A DNA stretch of 64,000 bases from Allacma fusca (lineage: Eukaryota; Arthropoda; Collembola; Symphypleona; Sminthuridae). A program made the translations under genes and the position numbers. Positions 1-11,600 of the stretch are shown here, one piece after another (position 1 is the first letter of the stretch; the number at the start of each line of letters is the position of its first letter). The notes under the pieces are model-generated. The model saw only the letters and a list, made by a program, of their open reading frames with translations. It did not search any database and was not told the DNA's origin. The stretch spans positions 62,345,131-62,409,130 of the forward strand of contig OX359247.1 of NCBI GenBank assembly GCA_947179485.1, given 5' to 3'.

Positions 1-2402
1 AAATAAAGCTGCTTATGAACTTGTCATTGGAAGAGCCATTGGGAGTGCCAGAAATATTGGAGGAACTGAGTCAATATAATAAAAGTGAGGTTAGGAAAGA
101 ATCCAGCAGAGACGTCACAAAATAATCAAAAATAGCTCACCCTCCAACACTACAGGCCAATTCATTTTCTCTTATCTATACGCACGGATTTATTTACATG
201 TAAATACCTCCGAAGAATAAAGAGCAGAAGCTGGAAGCCACATTCTAAGCTTTACATTTTGGCACGGTAAAAGCAATGTACAGAGTAGCCATTAGCCTTT
301 GACTCCCCCCTCTCCCCACCCCACATAAGCAAACAGTCAATCAAATATTCAAGCCCCCACTTGGTGTCAAATTGTCAAATTTTTGTCTAAATTCTCCTAA
401 ATTATTATTACATTCACCTACGTCAATATTTTTGGTCACAGGGGTCAAATACAAGCAAAGATTTTTGAATGAAATGTCCAAGCTCAATGTCACATTGGGC
501 TAAATTATTTTAGGCTTTGAAAACTTCTTTGATTTTACTTGAATGTTTTGACCACTGCTAACTAAAATATTGACATGGGTGTAATGTGTGTAATTTTAGG
601 AAATTTGTTCTGAACCCATTTATATAAATCTATCCATATATGCATAGGTCTGAAGGGGAGGAAATAATAATGGCGGGGCTGTACATGAGAAGCAGATTTT
701 GACTAAATACGTCTGTGGTTATGTTGACAGCGTGGGGTAATGTAAGACGTGACTATATTTTTCTCGGGTCCCATTTCCCATGGTTTTCAATAGGGGTAAT
801 TACATATGAGTGTTAGTACTTGTCTTCTGTGACATGTGTTTCTACATCGGAAGCTTTTGGCACGGACATTTTAGTCACTTGCTCACACCCTATTTACAAA
901 CATGTGCCATCCACACACAGTACTCGTAACAAGGCGTGAGAAAGTTCGGGCTCGTAAATATTTTGACTTGCCGTGAGTGGGATTTTGTGGACGTCCGCAA
1001 TTATTCGCTAAATACAAACCAAAAATAACCTTTAAGTCAATTTTCCTTTTTACAATCAAATTTTGTCACATCAAATTCTTTTCAAAAATCTGGCGGCGCA
1101 GCACTCTGAAATATTTTCCAGACCAAATTTTGACGATCGTAGATTGGATTTTGTATTTATTGCCCCCAAAATGATCAAATGATGTATTTATTGTTCAGTC
1201 AAAATTTTAAGAACCTAATTGAGAAGGTGTCCCAACTCAAAATTTTAAAAAGGCACAAATTTTGGCAATGTTCAATGTTAGCATACCAAAAATTTCTGAC
1301 GGAATTTTAAAATGCAAATATTTGATACATATCACTAAAACCTCAAAAATGTCTAATGTCTAAAAAATAATAGTTTCGAAAAAAAATTAAAAAATTGAAA
1401 GTATAAAAATATCAACCATGTTGAAATAATTGGAATACGTGGATATTGCTTAGAATAAAAATTTTGAATGAGAATAAAAAGTATAAAAATTTTGGCGTTG
1501 GGAGAATTAAAAATTGTAGATACTAAAATTCAAAGACTTGGAAATTTGTACCCGTCAAAAATAATTGTAAGACCATTGAAATACACACAAGAATTTGTCA
1601 GGCTAAAATTCAAATGCCTTCTTTTCCAAAAAACCCAAATCTGGTCTCCTATGATCGAGCCCCAAAATGTGAAAAAGTTGTCATATCTGGGTCATGTTGT
1701 TTTACCAAAATTCTCCCAAAACCCACCCCATATTTGCGTGAATGTGAACCATGGGATGGTAAATTACCTGAAGTCCTTCCGCCCATTCACACATTTCAGG
1801 ACAGTGAAGGGACTATGGAGCAAAAACGTTGGGTTTTTTTACGCGGGTAAAATTTTGTGCTAAAGGATTTTAAAAGAAAAGTGGAAAATTTGCGAGGGAG
1901 TATTAAATCTGTTACAAACTCGTATAGGGGCTGTAATTGCCAAAGCAAGGGATACATACACATAATACATGACATAGACATAATTCAGCATGTGAACGTA
2001 TTTACAGGCTACCACAAAAAAATCCCCTCCCCCAATTCCTATCTAAGGGAAAATCCTAAAAAATATTCGATTCCCCCAATTGGTAGAAAATTTTGCTGTC
2101 AATGCTGCCTTTTTTTTCTTGGCTTCCCGTACTGACCTCGCACGTAATTCATTAGAAAAATTTTAAAATATTATACCCACAAATTTAAAGTCATATTTTA
2201 CAAAACAAATTTGCGGGAATGAAAAAAAAGTAATATTTAAAAATCCTATAAAAATTAGGAATTTGATTGAAAAAGGGGGAAATAGAATATTTTGATGGGA
2301 TCCCTGAATCGGGCTGAGGGGATTTGAAGTATTGTGGCACCCTGACGATGGGTCGGGATACAGGGGAATAAGATATGGATGAAAGGGGCAAAATGAGAAA
2401 GT
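1..2402 (-). other. 3' UTR and downstream flank
   Basis: No coding signal on either strand; the short ORFs here are AT-rich chance frames. Downstream of the TGA the first AATAAA-type hexamers on the minus strand are at 1,187-1,192 and 1,156-1,161, which would give a 3' UTR of about 1.2 kb. Several 5-10 bp A/T words recur (AAAATTTT, CCCAAAA), but no clear tandem array. Confidence 0.35.
1156..1192 (-). terminator. Candidate polyadenylation signals
   Basis: Two AATAAA hexamers on the minus strand (TTTATT on plus at 1,156-1,161 and 1,187-1,192) are the first canonical ones I see after the stop codon at 2,403. In DNA this AT-rich the hexamer is common by chance, so the assignment is tentative. 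Confidence 0.3.
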
Positions 2403-2695
2403 TCACTTTGCCATACCGAAATGATTGAGGGAGGCAAAGGATGGTGACTGTAACTGACTGTAGTCATGAATGGTGGCGTTAGTTTGGTTTGTTGTGTAGA
2501 GAGAGTCGGAGAGAGCGGATGTGGTTAGAAGAGACGAAGGAGGAGATGAAGCACGTTTCAGACTGACAACGCTACTGGAGTGAGTTGGATTGACATTCGC
2601 AGACTTTGAATGAACCATCCCATACTTATAATGGTGGTGACGCAAATTAGGCGGCTGGGACGAGGACTCTTCGTTCATCCCATCCTCCGTACTAT
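2403..2695 (-). CDS. Exon 14: C-terminal tail and stop
   Basis: 2 nt, 96 codons and a TGA stop, after acceptor ATTACACAG. The phase matches exon 13 (split Asp codon), and the peptide continues the same Ser/Thr/Asn-rich style: an acidic start (DSTEDGMNEESSSQPP), a His-rich patch, then SSSVVSLKRASSPPSS and a Thr/Asn/Ser-rich end finishing FGMAK. No SH3 or enzyme domain is present. A weak donor-like AAA|GTGAAC overlaps the stop, so an isoform that splices onward to the left of the window cannot be excluded. Exon and stop are inferred from phase and composition. Confidence 0.75.
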
Positions 2696-5600
2696 CTGTG
2701 TAATAGCAAACGCAAAGTCCACACATACTCCCGTTTTACAACTACAAAATTCCCCCCGATCATTTTTTTTCCGGGGAAATTTTCTCTCACAAAACCTCCT
2801 CCCCTTAGACACCCATCACGGTAAAAACATTTCACGAGACATCCCGCAAAATGTTTCTATCCAAAAACATTTCGCTGGAAAATGCTTGTATCCAAAAACA
2901 ACTCACTGGAAAATGTGTTTCCCGGAAACATTTTATGGGAAAATGTTTTTCCAGGAAAAATATTTTCCAGGTATTTGATTTCCACCAAAGAATTTATAAA
3001 GGAGAAAATATATATTAAAAAAATTGTTGTCCAAACAATTGATTAGGGGGATTTTGAGGGGGAAAATGTTTTACGTCAAAACATTTTTAAGGAGAATATT
3101 TTTCCGCGAGAAATATCTTCAGGGAAAGAATTTTCTATGGGGATTTTGTACAACACACAAAAAATGCAAGGGAAATTCTAGAAAAAACAACGAGAGTAAG
3201 TTCCGCCTTGAATCTAGAGTTCCTAAATCTTTAGTATAAAATAATACAAAAGTAGGTAGCGATAAAATATAGCTCAGTGGAAATTTTAGCCCAAAATATG
3301 TTTGTTCCTGTAAACATTTTAGACCAAAATGTTTTGGTTCCTGTGAAAATTTTAGCCCAAAATATTTTGGTTCCTGTGAAAATTTTAGCCCAAAATGTTT
3401 TGCTCAAGTAAAAATGTTATTGTAAAATTTAATTACGGGTTCATATTCAAATTTCTCACCTTGCCCCTAAATGATTAGGGGAACTGTGAGCACACACTTA
3501 TTAATGCTGACAATCCGGAGTTTTTACAGTTGGACTTGCAACTGTAAAAAGATGTGAACGGAACTTACTCTCCAGAAGGGCCAGGGAAAAAGAGGACTTG
3601 GCCCAGCTTAACTACAACTAATGTTTATCGAGTGTTTTTACAGAGAATGAGACTCAAAACTGAGACATATTCCCCCATATGCACAAACACATTACAGAGA
3701 AAATTGACTCATTCTGCATAACCAGAAATACAACAAAGACAGATAGGTTTTTGTTTGCTGCAGACAGAAATCACACAGTCCCGACAAACACATTGCTCTA
3801 AATGCAGACGAAACAAGAGAGACACAGTGACATAAATATATTAGCACATAAGAATTACCATTATAACAAACACATTTTCTAATTTAATTTAACTCCACAT
3901 CCAATTTAAATTCCACTCAAAATAATCCCATCAAAAGACATGTGCGAGGAAATTTTAGCCCAAAATTACATCAACAACTCCAAACACTTATCAACTCCGG
4001 TTGTCCCACCCCAAATTCAAATATACGCACACCAAATATCACACAATACCAACACAACACATTCAAGCCTCCGAACAGACACAAATACAGTAAGCACCCA
4101 TTCCAGAAATATTCCCATGCAATTATCTTCATTTAAACGGTCTTAAACTGACTCTTTTGCTAATACTGGCCCTATTTGGCTCCTTGTGCAATCCTAGTAG
4201 AGAACTGGGCCCAGGCCCCTCATATACATATGTAACTAAATCCTATTGAGCTACATATGAACATATGCAGAATTGTACACAAACTAGTTGTCATAACGAC
4301 GAGGGAAAAATAACCACGTTTCCGATGGACATTCAATGTAAACACAGAGACACAGTGCAGTACAAAATCATTGGCGAGAAGAGACACAGTGCAAATTTAT
4401 ACAGATAGGAATCCCAGCATAGGCTTTTCCTATAAACCACATCAGCAACCGCTAACAACCGTCTCTCAACATCTGCAACACTCATTTCATTATCCTTACT
4501 TTAAATATTGGGACATCATAGTAGAATGCAAAAGGAGCTAAATCAAATGTTCCCACATTTTTTTTTCAGGAGCAACAAGGAACATATTGCAAGTTTTAAG
4601 AGGACAAAAACAGGGATCAATTTAAATGTTTCAAAGTGAAATATAGGATATTCCCTGCAAATTTTAAGACGGAAAATAATAATATTTTGAGCAAATTTCA
4701 GGGACAAAAAAAGAACAAACAACAAATGAAAAATTCTGGAAGTAGGGACAAATTAAATATTGCATCTTGACAGATTTTTAAAAAAATGAAATTTTTGAGG
4801 GTGTATATTTTGTTGGTATGTAAAAAGGTGCGAAGTTGGGTTTTGAGGTTGGGCGCAAAGACAGAGACTGAGTTGTTGAGGGTTGTTTGCAGTTTTTGAT
4901 GTTTGGCGTGCAAGAAGAAGGCGATTGAAATACATAGACTTAGTTAGTGCTGACAGATAGGACTCAGGCGGAAAGAAACCTCAGGAAAATAAAGTTGAGG
5001 AAATGATGAGACCAAGATAAAAAGAAGATGTAAAGGAAGCCATTATTTGAGAGTTTGAGAGTTTGGACATCAACAGAACCTTCACCCACACATAACAGCA
5101 ACTTTCCCAATACAAAACAAACATTTACAGGATCTGCTTTTGGCTCACACAAAACATCTCCAAAGCAAATCCCCACCGACCCTTTACCATTAGCGTACAT
5201 ATTTGGACATAATATTCCAATTATTCCCATGCTTTTCAATCCTCCACATTTCCCAACATCAAAATCATCACCCATCATTAAATCCAATTTCGTAATGTGA
5301 ACATATAGAATACAATTGTGACAGAAATTAATTATTTACAATGCCATTTTTTTCACGCAAGAAAGTTGAAAGAATAAAATATCCACAAGGCACAGAGCTA
5401 CGTCCAGGTTTCATTCAATTTTCACAATTGTTTTGGAATCAAGGTTTAGGTCATAACTTAAATGTACGGTTCAAATAGGTCAGAGTTATGGGATAAAGTA
5501 CATGTCAGAATTAAGCACTATTTGTTAAAGTAACGGTCAAATAGTTTCACGTGTAATTACGGGTCGTATTTTTGTTAGCAGCAATTTTGGGGAAGGTTAA

Positions 5601-8600
5601 GTCTGGGCAGCGTTGAATGTCACATAATTTCGTCATATTAATAACTAACGAGATCAAAATTATAACCGAATTTCGTCACAAAGTTACATCAATTTTGAGG
5701 TCGTATTTTGGGCAAAGGTTGAAGTGTCAATGTTGGACAAAGTTTCTGCCCAATCGACCTTGAATTTAAGTTCAGTTTCGGACAGAATCTTACTTGGCCA
5801 CGTCAAGGTGAAGACTGAAACAACTTAATGTAGGAAGGTCGTGATTGAATTGTGAAGACGTAAAGGTTGAAGCGATTTTAGGTCAAGATTGAAATAAATT
5901 ACGGTCAATATTGAACAAATTTACGGTCAACATTGAACAAATTTACGGTCAACACTGAAAAAATTGACGGTCAACACTGAAAAAAATTGACGGTCAACAC
6001 TGAAAAAATTGACGGTCAAAACTGAAAAAATTGACGGTAAACACTGAAAAAATTGACGGTCAAAATTGAACAAATTTGCGGTCAACATTGAACAAATTTA
6101 CGGTCAACATTAATCACATTTAAGGTCAACATTGATCACATTTAATGTCAACATTGATCAAATTTACGGTCAACATTGTTCAAATTTATGGTCAACATTG
6201 ATCAAATTTACGGTCAACATTGTTCAAATTTATGGTCAACATTGATCAGATTTAAGGTCAGCACTGAACAAATTTAAGGTCAAGTTTGTCAAAGTTTGTA
6301 TAATATTTGATCAGAGTTATGGTCAAGTCTGAGAAAACCTAAATGTCATTTAAAGTTGAAATTAAACTCAAGCTTAAGTGGAGGTCAAGTTTTGGTCCAG
6401 GTCAAGTAGGGTCAGCTATTTTTGAGATGACCCAAGCGCTATACATAATGGTGGTGAAATTCGGGGATGAAAATGAATTGGGAGGTGAAAGGTTTGGAGA
6501 ATGCTTGTGTGGACGGAGCTCTGCTTGTGGAAAATAGAAAGTGAGGAAAAGATTTAAAAGTAAAAGAATGCTGAGCCCTGGTAATGAGTAAGACATAGAA
6601 GATATATTGGTTTGTATTGATTACATTGGCTGTGCGAAGTGGACTGGCTTCCATGAGCATATCGCCTTCTTTGTGCATGTTCAGTGGATTCGGGAGAATC
6701 CAATGAAAAACTTTTCATTCGAAGATCCAATTTCCGTCGTCGAGGACTGTGTGGAGCTACAAAAATCATTTTCACAATATTTCCCGTCAGTCATAAACCA
6801 AATTCACCAAATTCACCAATTTCTCTCAACACCTCGCATCAAGTAACAAGCACACATCACCACAACACTTTCCTATTCCAATCCTCAAAGTACAAACAAT
6901 ATTACACTATTTTGCCAAACTAAGCAACTTTCAGCAAATTCAATTTTCAAATAGCGCCGCGCGCTTAGTTTTGATTTTCGCGCGTCAAAAATTCCAAATA
7001 CAATCAGTACTTAAGAGCCTTAAATGACTACGAAAATATCATACTTGTGTACTACTACTTATGTAGATTTAATGCTACACAAACACAATTTACTTAATCG
7101 GTGCGCGGCACTCTTAAAGACTCTTTACTTAGTTAATTACTTTTTACTCCTTTCTTTCGTCTTAAGACGTTTTTAAACTCGCGAAATCCCGCCATTAAAT
7201 ATAATCCAATACACGTCATTATAATATACCTAACTTACACAATGGTAATGCCCTGTACGATGAAGGGCAGCAGCGCACGCTTTTCAGGGGCAACACTTCA
7301 TAAAATTGCGCGCTCACAATTCCGAAGGGTTTAATGTCTCAAACTATAAAATACTTTGCCCAATGCGCTTAACACATAATTGCTATAGAAGTAATGCTGG
7401 GGAGTTTTTTCAAATAAATCAGTGACACGCTGTTTTAAAAATCCAGGTTCGCGTCGCAACAAACGTATTACCCAATACTAGGTAACCTCAGCGCGCGACT
7501 TAGAAAATACTAGAGCGCAGAGCATTTTTGTCAACATTAGGAGCGCACAGATATGTATGAAAACTCTAGGGCGATATTATACAACAGTTAGTTTGTGCAA
7601 GTTGATAAGCCCTATAGCGCGTGGTATTTCAAAATGTGAGCGCGTTTGCATTAAACAGACTCCAGACAATTTCCCATCAACAATCAAAACTATTAGTCGC
7701 GTTATTTCTCTAAGACCTTATTGCGCCCTATTTCATGTAATAAATATCTTTTAGTAATCGGCCAAACCATAGTGTGCACTTTTTAATTTTACTATTTCAA
7801 TTCATTAAATATAAATATACGACTGATACTACTCTTTTACAGGTGTTTTCTTAATTTACTAAAACTTGGGATTCAAATATTTAAAATGGCGCACAACTTC
7901 AAATACAAGCGCTCAATCAACCGTGCAAATCTTCTCACAATGGTATTTGCGGGCGCGCGTGCGCATTACAAAGCCGGTTTTATTTGGGATAATTTTTATG
8001 TAAGGTAATAACCGGCACCATTAAAGGTGATAATGTATCCTGCACCACTCAAATTCCTTACAAAAATGCGCAAGGAAAATAAAACAAATTGGCGGGAAAT
8101 TTAAATCCACCTGGACATTTTGTCTTGACTAGATGTTCATACGGCATTGTGAAGCTTGCAAAGCAGAGTATAGCGTTAGTATATACGCAACTGTGAAAAC
8201 TTATTGTGTTAGATTGGAGCACAAATCCACCCTTATAAATCTTTGCGTCAGTTTGTTAGGAAATAGAGCTGAAGAGAGGAAATAAAAAAAGAGAGAAAGA
8301 CTCCACACGGAGGATATTAGACGGTCCATTAGTACTAATAATAAAAAGCCTATCTCAAGTTATTTTCACTATATAAGGATATTAATAATTCCCATGGGAA
8401 AAAATCCAGTTAATATATAGAATTTATGAGAGAGTGAAGGAAATAGGAAAGACAAATGTAAAAATGAAACAAGTGTACAAAAGTATAGAGTAAAAAATTG
8501 AGTGTAAGAAAAAAAAATATGCGGGCAAAATAAAATAAATTGGAGAAAAATACTTTGGGGAGTTTCTGGCAATGAAATACATCTTGGCCTTGCTGGAGGA

Positions 8601-11600
8601 ACTAAATAAATTGGGGATGTCGGACCGGGCGGATCTGCTGAAACACTTTTATGGCTCACGTAACTATCCCGTCTTTGCTCACTCGAACGTCGTCCTGCAT
8701 TTTTTCACAACCTTTTGTTATTTTCAACACCCATTTTCCCTCCTCTCTCTTCCATTCCCAACAAAAGGCCCAGAAATTCCCAAAGGTCAAAACACGTTGA
8801 CACGTTATCCTTGTATCAACTTGTAAATAACTCTGAATTTTGTTCCGCCCGTAAATAGGCATTAAATTATAAAGAATTTACGAACCCAACAACTCCGGAA
8901 TTATTGCATCATAACTTGCATACAATTTTTATATTCATGGATTAAATCAGTGCTCTCCACGGGTACGGGTATTAACCGGAATAGGAAAATTTGCATTGAA
9001 AAAGTTAAATTACCGGGTATTTCTCCCCTGAGCTTGAACACGTATCAGAGTGTTCTAGAAATATAACTTCCTGTATTAAAGTTATTCTAATCTGGATGTT
9101 ACCAGGATTTTTAATTTATCGAGCTTTATAATTTATCCGGGTATTTTCAAATTGCTTTGGAAAATTATCTTCGTAGTTAAAGTAATAATATTTTTGGAAC
9201 ATTTTCTTATTTATTATAAAATTATTACTCCGGAATTATGTCCTGAAATGTTAACCGGGTATTTGACTTCCGATGTTCCACAGTACCCGGGTTACTAAAT
9301 TATGTTCTTGTACATTCCTTTCATGAAATCTTCTGTGGATTCACTTCAATTCAACTTTTAAAATCGACGGTGCTGTAAAGTAAGGGTGTATTTATTGAGT
9401 GGTTATCCCAACACCCGGGTATTTAATTTTTTGCTCTGCGGCGCCTTTTGAATTGAAGCACTTGGAAGGAAATAACTACCTAATGTACGAGGTAATACAT
9501 CAACAGCTTGTGTCTTTTAACTGATCTTATAAAAGTAAGACCCTGGTATTTTAATGACTTTACCCGAGGTTCTTAAAACATGGTGTGAGCATTAAATTTG
9601 ATGGTTGAGAAATAACCCGGAAATTCGGATATTTGATGGTTATGGGAGAATCGAGCGTTTAAGAACCCGGATATTAAAGTACCGTTACAGGACCGAATTA
9701 AGATACTGCCAGGGTATTTAGTTTGCCTCATCAGTTATTACCACATAGTAGAGCTGGTACAAGTAAGTGCATATTCGGTTTAAAAAATTACTAGCTCACG
9801 TTAATGGGAACGCCCGAGTGTACGACTCCCGGAGTTTTTTTAAAACCCAGGTGCTATAAAAAAATTTAAATTTAGATTACAATCAGTTAACCTAAGCTTT
9901 TTCCAGAGGCTCTTCCCTCCATCCTATAATTACCAGATACTCTGGGACTCCAAATGAGCGATCCTTCAATGCTGCTAATACCCGGGTGCCATAACAGAGT
10001 TATGGTTTAATACGACAAACCCGGCTAAAAAGACTAGAGCAAAAAAAGTTTAGCTCAACTTTAGTAGATACAAAATCCAATGATGATCACTGTCATTGGA
10101 AAAAGTACTACCCGGGTAGTGTTCGGAACACGGAGCTGTAATTCCCGGGTAACCTGTAAAAAGGTAATTCAAATCATCGATGCTTTCATAATTCGGGATT
10201 CTCGGGTTCGTCCTCATATACACCCGGGTATTATTGTCTACACCCGGGTAACAATTTCAAAGCGTACCTATCAAATACAAAACCCCTGCCTTTGTTAACA
10301 TTTGCTGCATTTTGGTAAATTCTATTTAAAATATCTATTAAAATGTTCGGTTGTGAATGGAAGGAGCCCTTTAAAAGGTTTTACCCGGATAACTGGCGTT
10401 TAATGTTAAAATGTTGAAAACGTGAGGAATTTTGTCAACACGAGAAAAACGGCGTCCCGTACCCGTCCGGAGCACTGTCTAAAATTGCTCATAATAATCG
10501 ACGCAACGGGCCCAGTAGGCACCCCAAAACAATTAACATTACATGTAATACATGACTGTGACCACTAACGGTCAAAGGGAAATGTAGCTCGGGAAACTAA
10601 CCTGAGGACGAGGACTGGCTAGCCAAGGCCTGAGCTGCTCCTCCCGGTGTGGTCGCCCCCGATGCAAGTCCTCCCGATTGACCCACAACATTGACGGAGG
10701 GGTTGGAGCGTCGGGCAGCCGCAGATGCCATGGTAACATTTGGGACCCCTCCGGCCCCCACATCATGCTGAGAATACAATGTCTGGGACGAGCCATGGAT
10801 CCCGTTCCCCGACCCACTTCCACTGCTACTTCCACCCGTTTTCTTAATATCCGTCGCCTGCTTCAGAACCTGGTAAATTAAATCTGGCTCGTCCGGCCGG
10901 GGCTCTCCGCGGTCCCCAATTTGACCTGTTTCTAAAAATACCCACGCACAATTAATTAATTCTCAAACCAAGAGTTTTGGAGATACCAGGATGAAAGTCT
11001 GGAGTCAAATAGTGAATATGGTATAAAAATGAGGTAATTGAAATAGTGTCAGAATGTCCCTTACATATGTAAGGCTATAGGGAGAGAGGATAATTTAGGG
11101 GTGGTGTATTAAAAGGAAAGGATTACTTGTTGAGGGCTCGTCCTCAGGAGGTGCTTGCTCATTGGTGATTTGGTTCAAGCGGGTCTCGAGTTCGGAAGTG
11201 GAGCGTTGCCTCCGGAGGAGCCGTGTTTTGGGCAAACACTTACTCACCTTCCCTTGACAATCCGTGTGGACATTGAGCTTGCAAAGACGACATCTCAGAC
11301 CTTGCTTCGTGTGTCCTTCAATTCCAATCACATTTAGAGTCAAATACCCACACAATACTTCATTCTTTTTCAATTTCATTCATTCTTACACTTATGTAGG
11401 GCTTCACAGAGACCAATCTCGCTATCAGAGCACGTTCATATATTACGTGTCAAAAATGAATTGGGCCTACCACTCTGGCCATTTCTATTTATTAAAAGAA
11501 CATGTACGGACAACTCTGGATATAAAAGGCGCATTTGTAAAAGCATATGCTCTCTATAGAGGCAAGAAAATTTGTGGAAAGCTCATTTATGGATGACAAT

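Larger units (their letters stand above)
2696..10601 (-). other. Intron 13 (7.9 kb), mosaic of repeated-word blocks
   Basis: Separates the two Ser-rich tail exons. No exon was seen inside. It holds, from left to right: an AAAATGTTT/AAACATTTT-rich stretch (about 2,820-3,420) that includes a 33-bp array; plain AT-rich DNA; a GGTCAAC array; a GCGC-rich block; and a 1.53-kb element with inverted ends full of ACCCGGGT. The plus-strand frame at 8,572-8,700 looks mildly protein-like but has no supporting context. Confidence 0.7.

Noticed and set aside
8572-8826. 84-residue plus-strand ORF beginning with a helical, Leu-rich stretch
   Set aside because: Decays into Phe/Ser-rich sequence after about 40 residues, has no splice partners, and lies within an intron of the opposite-strand gene.
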